Below are positions 36,821 to 44,301 of a stretch of DNA of 64,000 nucleotides, piece after piece. A program made the position numbers and the translations under genes. The first letter of the stretch is position 1. Each line of letters opens with the position of its first letter. Below the pieces are notes generated by a model that made no database searches, was not told the DNA's origin, and saw only the letters and a program-made list of their open reading frames with translations. This DNA is from CF-13 sp035279665 (GTDB lineage: Bacteria > Chloroflexota > Dormibacteria > CF-121). The DNA lies in the NCBI GenBank assembly GCA_035279665.1, contig DATEHI010000052.1, positions 1 to 64,000 on the forward strand. Direction: 5' to 3'.

Positions 36821-38515
36821 CTACCTTGTCTCGGCGAGGGCTCGCACCCGCAAGGCGAGTAGCAGGTCGAGTCGGGCGTCGGCGTCCTTGAGGTCGACCC
36901 CGGTGACCTCGCTGATCCGGCGAAGCCGGTAATGAAGCGTGTTGAGGTGAATGTGCAGGTCACGCGACGACTGCCGGAGGTTGCCATGCCGCTGTAGGTA
37001 GACCTCGAGCGTCTTCAGTAACGGCGTGCCACGGGCACGGTCGTAGTCGACCAGCGGCGCCAGCATTCGGCCGGCAAAGGCGTCCAGGCCGGCTCGATCT
37101 TCGACCTGCGCCAGCAGCCGGTAGACGCCCAGCCGCTCGTAGTTGATGACCTGCTCGCGTTTGCCGAAGCGCACCATCAGGTCGAGCGCGCGCTGGGCTT
37201 CGACGAAGGCGGGCTTGAAGTCTTCCGGCTTCACGCAGAGCCGGCCGATCGAGACCGACACCGTGATGCCGAGCTCCGACTCGGCGACGGCCTCGCGGAT
37301 CCGCGTGGCCAGGCCCTCGGCCTCGGGGTCCATGCCGTCAGCAGGTTGGGGTACCAGCACGATGACGCTATCGCTGTGGGCGCTGACCAGGTGGCGCGGA
37401 TGCTGCCGGCGAACTGCGCCGGTCACCACCTGGAACAGCTGATGCTTGAGCGCGATGACGCGCCCTTCCTCGTAGCGTCGCTCTCTGATGAACCGTCCGA
37501 AGTGATCCACGTCCACCACCAGCAGCCGGTGTGGCACCGACAGGTCATAGCGAAGATGTCGCGCCCGGCGCTGCACGTTCGCCTGATCGCCAAAGGTGCC
37601 GTTGAGCAGGTCATCGACCAGCTCGCCGCGCACGCGGTCCTCGGCTTCCGCCACCTCGCGCTGTTTGATCATCTCGAGCGCTATCACCGTGGCGGCGTGC
37701 TCGACGGCGATCATAGCGAGCTCCTCGAGATGCTGGGGATGGTCGATGATCGAGAGCAAGCCGAGGTGCTCGCGCCCGGCGAGGACCGGCGTGATGATGC
37801 GGGGCGCGGTCAGCCCAAGTTCGGGAAATGGGGGAACCTTACGGGGGACGCGGCCGACGACCACCTCGTGCAGCATGGCTTTGATGGCGGCGGACTGCTG
37901 GACCTTGGGCGGCGTGCCGTGGTGGGCGAGCGTCTGCTGCCGGTGCTTGTCTGTGACGCCGGGAACGACGTGGCTGGCCAGCAGCCGGAAGCTCGCGTCT
38001 TCCAGCGCGATCGAGCTCTCGACCAGCTCGCCAAGCTTCTTGACGATCACCTCCAGGCCCTGGCCGTCCAGGGCGAGGTCGGTGAACTGCCGGTGGATCT
38101 CGATCGAGCGCCGGAGCTGGCTGTTCTGGGCGTTGATGATCCGCTCCAGGATCGGGTTCATGATCTCCAGGTAGGAGACGTCCGGTGGGATCCGGATCAG
38201 AGGAATCTTGAATTCGTCCGCCTGGCCAAGCATGTCCTCCGGGATCTGGGGAAGGTAACGCTCTGGCTTGATGACCAGCCCGGCGGAGCCGACCGCGGCC
38301 AGGTTGCGCATCAGGTCCTTCTGGGCCGCCTGGTCATCCTTGATGGCGAACGCCACGGTCAGCAGGAGCTCGCCCTCCGCGAGCCAACTGATCGTCTCTG
38401 GGGATTCGAGTACCTTGACCCAGGTGATCGTGCGGTCGAGGCCGCCGGCCCCGGCCAGGACCTCGCCCCTCCTCAACCCCCCCAGCGCCATCGCTTCCCG
38501 GACTGTGAGCGCCAT
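36821..38515 (-). CDS. PucR/CdaR-family transcriptional regulator
   Basis: 564 residues. N-terminal PucR domain: TVREAMALGGLRRGEVLAG, SPETISWLAEGELLLTV and AGLVIKPERYLPQIPEDML. A central ligand-binding/GGDEF-like region follows (HRLLVVDVDHFGRFIRERR, LGITVSVSIGRLCVKPEDF). C-terminal helix-turn-helix: LLKTLEVYLQRHGNLRQ and ASRDLHIHLNTLHYRLRRI-type sequence. PucR proteins control purine, amino-acid or polyamine metabolism in response to small ligands. It is divergent from the T-box leader and precedes leuCD, so regulation of leucine synthesis is a reasonable guess. Confidence 0.88.
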   Translation of the reverse strand: MALTVREAMALGGLRRGEVLAGAGGLDRTITWVKVLESPETISWLAEGELLLTVAFAIKDDQAAQKDLMRNLAAVGSAGLVIKPERYLPQIPEDMLGQADEFKIPLIRIPPDVSYLEIMNPILERIINAQNSQLRRSIEIHRQFTDLALDGQGLEVIVKKLGELVESSIALEDASFRLLASHVVPGVTDKHRQQTLAHHGTPPKVQQSAAIKAMLHEVVVGRVPRKVPPFPELGLTAPRIITPVLAGREHLGLLSIIDHPQHLEELAMIAVEHAATVIALEMIKQREVAEAEDRVRGELVDDLLNGTFGDQANVQRRARHLRYDLSVPHRLLVVDVDHFGRFIRERRYEEGRVIALKHQLFQVVTGAVRRQHPRHLVSAHSDSVIVLVPQPADGMDPEAEGLATRIREAVAESELGITVSVSIGRLCVKPEDFKPAFVEAQRALDLMVRFGKREQVINYERLGVYRLLAQVEDRAGLDAFAGRMLAPLVDYDRARGTPLLKTLEVYLQRHGNLRQSSRDLHIHLNTLHYRLRRISEVTGVDLKDADARLDLLLALRVRALAETR

Positions 38516-38589
38516 GGGAGTGACTAGTATGCCTCAAGCGCGGGCTGGCGTGAAGGACCAAAGGAACCAACGACTTTTAGATGGTTTGC

Positions 38590-38756
38590 ACAATAGACTC
38601 GGGCGCCTGAGGCTGGTAGCGTTTCGGGTTGAGTCAACCGGCGTTGATGGGGATTTACTCACCCCCGGAGCTGGCCGGCTCGACAAGAGCGGCGGCCGTG
38701 GCCGCAAGCAGGGTGGTACCGCGGGAGGGGATCCTCTCGTCCTTGCAGCAGGAACG
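38590..38756 (+). promoter_or_regulatory. T-box leader of the branched-chain amino-acid operon
   Basis: The T-box core AGGGTGGTACCGCG is at 38710-38723, followed by the GAGGGGATCCTCTC hairpin and CGTCCTTGC, the 3' side of the antiterminator; GCAAG (38704-38708) pairs with CTTGC (38742-38746). The UGGU bulge would read an A73 tRNA, which Leu, Ile and Val tRNAs have. The 5' boundary and specifier codon were not determined. A competing hairpin can form from CGTCCT and AGGAACG (38738-38756). There is no strong T-run, so control may be at translation through the ribosome site at 38784-38790. Confidence 0.8.
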
Positions 38757-38799
38757 TGTCGTTCGAGCCAGCCAGCTGCAACGAGGAGGAAGGTACCAA

Positions 38800-38991
38800 A
38801 TGGCCAGCTACACCATCGAGATCCCTGACGGGCTGCACCACGAGATCCAGGAGCGGCGGCACCAGATCGACGTGGCGGATATCTGCACCCAGGCGCTGAC
38901 CGCCGCCGTCGCCGGAAGGCCCACCGAGGCCCATCCGTTCGGGCGCGGACACGAGGTCACCGAAGCGATCAATCGCATGTTCAGTGGTTGA
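38800..38991 (+). CDS. Small ribbon-helix-helix-like protein, first gene of T-box operon
   Basis: 63 residues from ATG 38800 with a strong ribosome site GAGGAGGA (38784-38791). The sequence has a beta strand YTIEIPDGL, a first helix HHEIQERRHQI and a second helix DVADICTQALTAAV, the pattern of CopG/CcdA-type ribbon-helix-helix proteins, with a short tail ending NRMFSG. No toxin gene is adjacent. Its place between the T-box and the ThDP enzyme, 15 bases before the next gene, suggests a regulator or an accessory protein of the pathway. Function unknown. Confidence 0.75.
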   Translation: MASYTIEIPDGLHHEIQERRHQIDVADICTQALTAAVAGRPTEAHPFGRGHEVTEAINRMFSG

Positions 38992-39006
38992 GAGGCGTCG
39001 AATCTG

Positions 39007-40803
39007 ATGAGTACTGAAATGATCGACCGCGTCGAGCAGGAGCTGACACCGTTTGGGCCAGCGCCACTGGAGCGCACCAGCGGCAACTTCTGGCTGATCG
39101 AGACGCTGCGGCGCTGGGGCATCACCTCTTACGCGGGTGTCAACGGTGGTGGCCTCATCCACGTGACCAAGCACCTCGAGCCGTTGTCCGACCCCTCGGA
39201 AGCTACCGACGGCGCACCGCGGATGCTGACGATGGGCGAGTACGTCGCCGGCTTCGTCCCACTCGGCTACTACCTCGCCTCCGGCCGGGTCGCCGGCTGC
39301 ATCACCACTACCGGCGCCGCCACCAAGTTGGGAGGGAGCGGTCTGACGGACGCCAAGCTGCACAACATCCCGGCCGTCTATCTGGTCGCCCTCAACTCCA
39401 CGCTATCGATCGGCCAGGCGCCGCTCCAGGACGTGTCGGTCCACGGCATGAACATCGTGCCGCAACTCCAGGCGGAGCTAGGTGACGGCTGCATCGTGAT
39501 CGACGACATCGACACCATGGAGGAGCAGCTCGAGCGGGCCCAGGCGATCTTGATGGAATCCAAGCCGATCGCCATCGCCTTTTATCCGGACATCCTCTCG
39601 AAGGACGTCGAGGTCGACGTGCCCTCACGTCTCCGCCCCCGCGGCTTTCGACCGCAGGACGTGGAGCGCTTCCTTCAGGACTTTCCACAGATCGCCGACG
39701 GGCGCCGGGTCGTCATCTATGTCGGCAGTGAGGCCGCGCGCTGGCCGGGCATGCCGGCCTTGACCACCCAGCTGTCGGAGTTGCTGCAGGCCCCCACTGT
39801 CTGGTCGGTCAACGGGGCCAATGCCGTTTCCCCCGACAACCGCTTCGGCTTCGGCTACATCTCCTTCGGCGGCAACGACGAGGCGATGAAGCTCTGGCGA
39901 AGTGTCGGTCCCGACGACTGCGTCATCACGCTCGGCTTCGACCCGGGCGAATATTCCCTCAACCTGGCGACGATACCTGCTGGACAGGTGTGGAACTTCA
40001 CCGGGTGGACGGAGCAGTACGGCCACATCGCCGGCGAGTTCCGCCATCGCGTTCGTGGCAACTACGACGTCGTGCACGGGGACCTGGACGCCGTTCTCGA
40101 AGAGGTTATTCCGCAGCTCTCGAAGCGTGGCGTCGGCCGGCGGCCATCGATGGCTGTGCCCGAGCGCCTCAATACGCGCCAGATCTCTCGTGACGTGCGC
40201 GAGGGTAGCGTCGACTTCATCCGCTTTTACGAGCAGCTGCACCAATCGTGGCGGCCGAACAGCATCGGGTTCGACGATGTCTGCATCGCCTACAAGGATC
40301 GGCAGTACGTCACCCAGCGACCCCATCCCTGGATTCCGTTCCACAGTACCCACGACGGGTCGGCGATGGGCGGCGGGTTCGGGCTCGGCGTCGGGGCAAA
40401 GATGGCCGACCCGACCCTGCACACCTTCGTCTTCTCCGGCGACGGCTGCTGGCGCCTGTTCGGCGGCGCGCTGGCCGACGCCGCCAATCTCGACCTGCGG
40501 CTCTTCATCATCAACAACGGCGTCTACGGGATCGTCGACAAAGGCCTCGAGGTCGTCATCCCCGACGTCGAGAAGCGGCGCTACCATTCGACGCTGCCGA
40601 CGATCGACTTCGTCGGTGCGGCGAAGGCGCATGGCTGGGACGGCTACCGGGTGAAGCCGGACTTGAGCAATCTCAAGGAGATCATGGACGCCTGCTACGA
40701 GACCTCGGGCCAGTCAATCCTGATCGACGTGCCGGTCGACGCCGACCAGGTGATCGGCCTGAACCCTCGGCTGAACAACCTGACGACCAAGACGTACCTC
40801 TAA
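39007..40803 (+). CDS. ThDP-dependent enzyme, divergent acetolactate-synthase-like
   Basis: 598 residues. N-terminal PYR domain with the conserved Glu in TMGEYVAGF, a central domain, and a C-terminal PP domain with the ThDP motif GDGCWRLFGGALADAANL ... NNG. It sits where ilvB belongs in an operon with ilvC, leuA and ilvE, so acetolactate synthesis is the likely job, but the sequence lacks the typical IlvB segments (for example the FAD-binding signature around GMxG) and no ilvN regulatory subunit is present. Other 2-oxoacid decarboxylases or carboligases remain possible. The stop overlaps ilvC as TAATG. Confidence 0.8.
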   Translation: MSTEMIDRVEQELTPFGPAPLERTSGNFWLIETLRRWGITSYAGVNGGGLIHVTKHLEPLSDPSEATDGAPRMLTMGEYVAGFVPLGYYLASGRVAGCITTTGAATKLGGSGLTDAKLHNIPAVYLVALNSTLSIGQAPLQDVSVHGMNIVPQLQAELGDGCIVIDDIDTMEEQLERAQAILMESKPIAIAFYPDILSKDVEVDVPSRLRPRGFRPQDVERFLQDFPQIADGRRVVIYVGSEAARWPGMPALTTQLSELLQAPTVWSVNGANAVSPDNRFGFGYISFGGNDEAMKLWRSVGPDDCVITLGFDPGEYSLNLATIPAGQVWNFTGWTEQYGHIAGEFRHRVRGNYDVVHGDLDAVLEEVIPQLSKRGVGRRPSMAVPERLNTRQISRDVREGSVDFIRFYEQLHQSWRPNSIGFDDVCIAYKDRQYVTQRPHPWIPFHSTHDGSAMGGGFGLGVGAKMADPTLHTFVFSGDGCWRLFGGALADAANLDLRLFIINNGVYGIVDKGLEVVIPDVEKRRYHSTLPTIDFVGAAKAHGWDGYRVKPDLSNLKEIMDACYETSGQSILIDVPVDADQVIGLNPRLNNLTTKTYL

Positions 40804-41813
40804 TGGCCAAGGTCTACCACGACGACGACGCCGACATGGCGGCGCTGGCGGGCCAGCGAGTCGCGGTCATCGGCTACGGCAGCCAGGGCCACGCCCATGC
40901 CTTGAACCTGCAGGACAGTGGCGTCGATGTCGTGGTCGGCCTCTACAAGGGCAGTAAGTCCTGGGAGGCGGCGGAAAAGGAAGACCTGCGGGTCGAGACG
41001 GTCGAGAAGGCCGTCGAGCTGGGCAACCTGGTGATGATGCTCGTGCCCGATCAGACGCAGAAGCGACTCTACGATGAAGTGGTCAAGCCGAACTTAAAGC
41101 CGGGCAGCGCGCTGATGTTCGCGCACGGCTTCAACATCCACTTCAGCCAGATCCTGCCGGCGGCTGATATCGACGTCACCATGGTCGCGCCCAAAGGGCC
41201 CGGCCACATCGTGCGCCGGCTCTTCAAAGAGCGGGTCGGCGTACCGGCGCTCTTTGCCGTCCACCAGGACACGACCGGCAAGGCGCGCGCCCGCACGCTC
41301 GCCTACGCCCGCGGGATCGGCTCGACCATGGCGGGCGTGCTGGAGACGACGTTCAAAGAGGAGACCGAGACCGACCTCTTCGGTGAGCAGGCGGTCCTCT
41401 GTGGTGGACTCACCTCGCTCGTCAAGACCGGCTTCGACACGCTGGTAGAAGCCGGCTACCAGCCGGAGCTCGCCTATTTCGAGTGCCTGCACGAGATGAA
41501 GCTGATCGTCGACCTGATGTACCAGGGCGGCATGAGCTACATGCGCTACAGCATCAGCGACACCGCCGAGTTCGGCGACTACGTCAGCGGCCCCCGGATC
41601 ATCAGCCCCGCGGTCCGCGAGGAGATGCGCCAGATCCTCCGCGAGATCCAGGACGGCACCTTCGCCCGCACCTGGATCCTGGAAAACCAGGCGGGCCGGC
41701 CCGCCTTCAACGCCTCCCGGCAGCGCGCCAAGGGCGAGCTGATCGAGAAGGTCGGCTCGGAGCTGCGCGCCATGATGCCCTGGCTGAAAGCCGACAAGAA
41801 GGCCAGCAACTGA
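40803..41813 (+). CDS. ilvC: Ketol-acid reductoisomerase (class I)
   Basis: 336 residues from ATG 40803. Rossmann motif GYGSQGHAHALNL, cofactor loop YKGSKSWEAAE (Lys and Ser positions usual for NADPH), MVAPKGPGHIVRR, and the Mg-binding C-terminal domain with EQAVLCGGLTSLVKTGFD and FECLHEMKLIVDLMY. It converts acetolactate to dihydroxy-isovalerate and acetohydroxybutyrate to dihydroxy-methylvalerate. The length is that of short class I enzymes. Single-base TAATG and TGATG overlaps link it to both neighbours. Confidence 0.97.
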   Translation: MAKVYHDDDADMAALAGQRVAVIGYGSQGHAHALNLQDSGVDVVVGLYKGSKSWEAAEKEDLRVETVEKAVELGNLVMMLVPDQTQKRLYDEVVKPNLKPGSALMFAHGFNIHFSQILPAADIDVTMVAPKGPGHIVRRLFKERVGVPALFAVHQDTTGKARARTLAYARGIGSTMAGVLETTFKEETETDLFGEQAVLCGGLTSLVKTGFDTLVEAGYQPELAYFECLHEMKLIVDLMYQGGMSYMRYSISDTAEFGDYVSGPRIISPAVREEMRQILREIQDGTFARTWILENQAGRPAFNASRQRAKGELIEKVGSELRAMMPWLKADKKASN

Positions 41814-43045
41814 TGGAGGCCCGAGTACCGACACCGACGGGCGACCGCGTGTTCATCTTCGATACCACCCTGCGCGACGGCGAGCAATCGCCCGGCGCGT
41901 CGCTGACGCCCGATCAGAAGCTCGCGATCGCCTGGCAACTCGCTCGCCTGGGCGTCGACGTGATCGAGGCCGGCTTCCCCCTCTCCTCCCCCGGCGATTT
42001 TGAGGCGGTGCAACGGATCGCCCGGCAGATTCGAGGCCCGATGATCACCGCGCTGGCGCGTGCGGCCCGTCCTGACATCGATGCCGTGTGGCAGGCCGTC
42101 CAGGATGCCGAGAGAAAGCAGATCCACATGGTGCTCTCCGTGTCGGACATCCATATCGAGCGGAAGCTTCGCTCCAACCGGCGCGACGTGCTCCGCCGCG
42201 GCGTCGAGGCCGTTGCCTATGCGCGCTCGCTGTGCGACGACGTCGAGTACTCACCGGAGGATGCGGGCCGCGCCGATCTCGCGTACCTCTTCGAAACGCT
42301 CGAGGCGGTGATCGACGCCGGCGCCACGGTCGTCAACATTCCCGATACGACCGGTTACACGCTCCCCAACGAGTTCGGGGCGCTGATCGCATCGATCTGC
42401 GAGAACGTCCGCAACATCGACCGGGCCTTGATCAGCGTGCATTGCCACAACGATCTCGGCCTCTCGACCGCGAACAGTATCGCCGCCGTCCTGAATGGCG
42501 CTCGCCGGGTCGAGTGCACGATCAACGGCATCGGCGAGCGGGCCGGCAACGCCTCGCTCGAAGAAGTCGTGATGATCCTCCGCACCCGCGAGAAGTCACT
42601 CGGGCTGCGAACCGGGATCGACACCACGCGCCTGGCCGAGGTCAGCGCGCTGGTCTCGCGACACACCGGCATTCCGGTGCAGCCCAACAAGGCGGTGGTC
42701 GGCGGCAACGCTTTTGCGCACGCCTCCGGCATCCACCAGGACGGGGTCCTCAAGGACAAGCTGAATTACGAAATCATGCGGCCCGAAGAGGTCGGGATGG
42801 GAGAAAGCCGGATCGTGCTCTCGCCCCGCTCGGGACGGCACGCGTTCCAGTTCCGCCTGGGGGAGCTCGGGTATCACTTGTCGGAGGCGGACTTCGGAAG
42901 GGCCTGGGAGCTCTTCCTGGAGCTCGCCGACCGCAAGAAAGACATCCTCGATCGGGACCTGGAGGATATCGTGCGCCGCACACAGTCGCTGGTATCCTCG
43001 ATTCCTCCCCCTCCGGGGGAGGGCAGGGTGGGGGTGATCGCCTGA
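41813..43045 (+). CDS. leuA: 2-isopropylmalate synthase without C-terminal regulatory domain
   Basis: 410 residues from ATG 41813. Catalytic TIM barrel complete: DTTLRDGEQSPGASLT, IEAGFPLSSPGD, HCHNDLGLSTANS, NKAVVGGNAFAHASGIHQDG. The linker domain runs to DRDLEDIVRRTQSLVSS, and the protein then ends IPPPPGEGRVGVIA, encoded by a dispersed palindromic repeat (43004-43023). The usual regulatory domain of about 100 residues that gives leucine feedback inhibition is absent. Homocitrate or citramalate synthases are related, but the leu/ilv context and the family motifs favour LeuA. TGATG links it to ilvE. Confidence 0.92.
   Translation: MEARVPTPTGDRVFIFDTTLRDGEQSPGASLTPDQKLAIAWQLARLGVDVIEAGFPLSSPGDFEAVQRIARQIRGPMITALARAARPDIDAVWQAVQDAERKQIHMVLSVSDIHIERKLRSNRRDVLRRGVEAVAYARSLCDDVEYSPEDAGRADLAYLFETLEAVIDAGATVVNIPDTTGYTLPNEFGALIASICENVRNIDRALISVHCHNDLGLSTANSIAAVLNGARRVECTINGIGERAGNASLEEVVMILRTREKSLGLRTGIDTTRLAEVSALVSRHTGIPVQPNKAVVGGNAFAHASGIHQDGVLKDKLNYEIMRPEEVGMGESRIVLSPRSGRHAFQFRLGELGYHLSEADFGRAWELFLELADRKKDILDRDLEDIVRRTQSLVSSIPPPPGEGRVGVIA
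43004..43023. repeat. Palindromic repeat at the 3' end of leuA
   Basis: CCTCCCCC (43004-43011) and GGGGGAGG (43015-43022) form a hairpin with a 3-base loop. The same GGGGGAGGG element occurs at 16650-16672 and in part at 7616-7633 and 8968-8985. Here it supplies the last residues of LeuA. Confidence 0.6.
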
Positions 43046-44034
43046 TGGCCGTCGAGCCCCTGCACCCGTCGGAGACCGCGCCACCCCCGCCCACGAAGGC
43101 GATCTATGGCGGCTTTGCCTACTTCAAGGGCGCGATCGTGCCCTTCGGCGAGGCGAACGTCAGCGTCGGCACCCATGCCCTGAACTACGGCACGGGATGC
43201 TTCGAGGGGATTCGCGGGTACTGGAACGCCGAGCAGCACGAGATCTATCTCCTGAAATTGGCCGAACATTACGAGCGGTTCCTCAAGTCGACGGCGCTGC
43301 TCAAGATCAAGCTCGAGGAGAATGTCGACCAGCTGTGCGAGCTGACGCGCGAGATCGTCCGCCGTGACGGCTTCCATACGGACGTTTATGTCCGGCCGAT
43401 TGCCTTCAAGTCCTCCGCCATGATCAAGGTCGATCTTCACTCGTCCGAGGATGCGGTCGCGATCTTCGCCATGCCGATGGGGGCCTACGCACGGATCGAT
43501 GGGTTGCGAGTCACGATCTCCTCCTGGCGGCGGGTCAGCGACAACAGCATCCCGGCTCGGGCGAAGATCACCGGCGCCTACATCAACACCGCGCTGGCCA
43601 CCGAAGATGCCAACGCCGCCGGTTACGACGATTGCCTGATGCTCACGGAGGACGGTCACATCGCCGAGGGGGCCGCCGCCAACTTCTTCATGGTCCAGGG
43701 CAGAACCCTGATCACGCCCCCCGTCACCGACGACATCCTGGTTGGCATCACCCGGGCCGCGGTGATGGGGCTGGCCCTTGACCTCGACCTCGACGTCGTC
43801 GAGCGAAGCATCGACCGGACCGAGGTCTACCAGGCCGATGAGGCCTTCCTCTGCGGCACCGGTGTCCAGGTGGCGCCGATCGTCGAGGTCGATGGGCGCG
43901 CGGTTGGCAGCGGCCGGCCCGGCACGATCACCATGGGACTTCAGGAGGCGTATTTCCGCGCGGTGCGGGGCCAGGACCCGCGCTACCGGCAATGGTGCAC
44001 CCCCGTTTATGGGGGGATGCCCCGAATTAGGTAG
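43045..44034 (+). CDS. ilvE: Branched-chain amino-acid aminotransferase
   Basis: 329 residues from ATG 43045. The PLP fold class IV features are seen: THALNYGTGCFEGIRGYW, the catalytic Lys in ARAKITGAYINTALA, and TEDGHIAEGAAANFFMV, GITRAAVMGLALDL and DEAFLCGTGVQVAPI. It carries out the last transamination for valine, leucine and isoleucine. Last gene of the T-box operon. Confidence 0.96.
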   Translation: MAVEPLHPSETAPPPPTKAIYGGFAYFKGAIVPFGEANVSVGTHALNYGTGCFEGIRGYWNAEQHEIYLLKLAEHYERFLKSTALLKIKLEENVDQLCELTREIVRRDGFHTDVYVRPIAFKSSAMIKVDLHSSEDAVAIFAMPMGAYARIDGLRVTISSWRRVSDNSIPARAKITGAYINTALATEDANAAGYDDCLMLTEDGHIAEGAAANFFMVQGRTLITPPVTDDILVGITRAAVMGLALDLDLDVVERSIDRTEVYQADEAFLCGTGVQVAPIVEVDGRAVGSGRPGTITMGLQEAYFRAVRGQDPRYRQWCTPVYGGMPRIR

Positions 44035-44039
44035 TCAAG

Positions 44040-44069
44040 TTGCAAGGCGGAGGCAGGGACTGTTAGGCT
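44040..44069 (+). promoter_or_regulatory. Likely promoter of the SAM-riboswitch operon
   Basis: TTGCAA (44040-44045) and TAGGCT (44064-44069) with an 18-base spacer. It would start transcription near 44076, about 15 bases before the riboswitch. The boxes are imperfect, and the support is mostly positional. Confidence 0.4.
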
Positions 44070-44090
44070 TTTCGGACAACTGAATACCGA

Positions 44091-44194
44091 CGGTTATCAA
44101 GAGTGGCGGAGGGACCGGCCCAGAGATGCCTGCCAACCTACCGGAATACCGGCAAGGTGGAAAGTCCGTCAGACGAGAGTCTGAAAGATGATGC
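44091..44194 (+). ncRNA. SAM riboswitch (S-box/SAM-I clan) aptamer
   Basis: The S-box core TTATCAAGAG (44094-44103), then the GGCGGAGGGACCGGCCC run, the GATGCCTGCCAACC segment and AAGGTGG with GTCC, all in order. P3 is CCGG/CCGG with an AATA loop. P4 is CAGAC-GAGA-GTCTG (44170-44183). GAAAGATGATGC closes P1 against TTATC. Downstream lies a T-run terminator (44211-44235), so SAM binding should stop transcription. It controls thrC, asd, lysC and thrB. Confidence 0.9.
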
Positions 44195-44210
44195 AGTCAC
44201 GGACGAGACG

Positions 44211-44235
44211 GCCCCTCCCCGCAGGGGCTTTTTTT
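44211..44235 (+). terminator. Riboswitch expression-platform terminator
   Basis: GCCCCT (44211-44216), 6-base loop, AGGGGC (44223-44228), then seven T (44229-44235): a classical intrinsic terminator between the SAM aptamer and the thrC ribosome site. GTCCGT (44164-44169) can pair with ACGGAC (near 44199-44204) in a competing fold. Confidence 0.9.
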
Positions 44236-44301
44236 ATGGTGAGGCCGCGAGAATGAGCGGCCCCGGCGTGGAAAGGCCGCGAGAAGATCAGGAGGAAATC
44301 G

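Noticed and set aside
37346..38527. Long open frame opposite the PucR regulator
   Set aside because: PucR and HTH motifs are intact on the minus strand, while this frame has no domain and no ribosome site.
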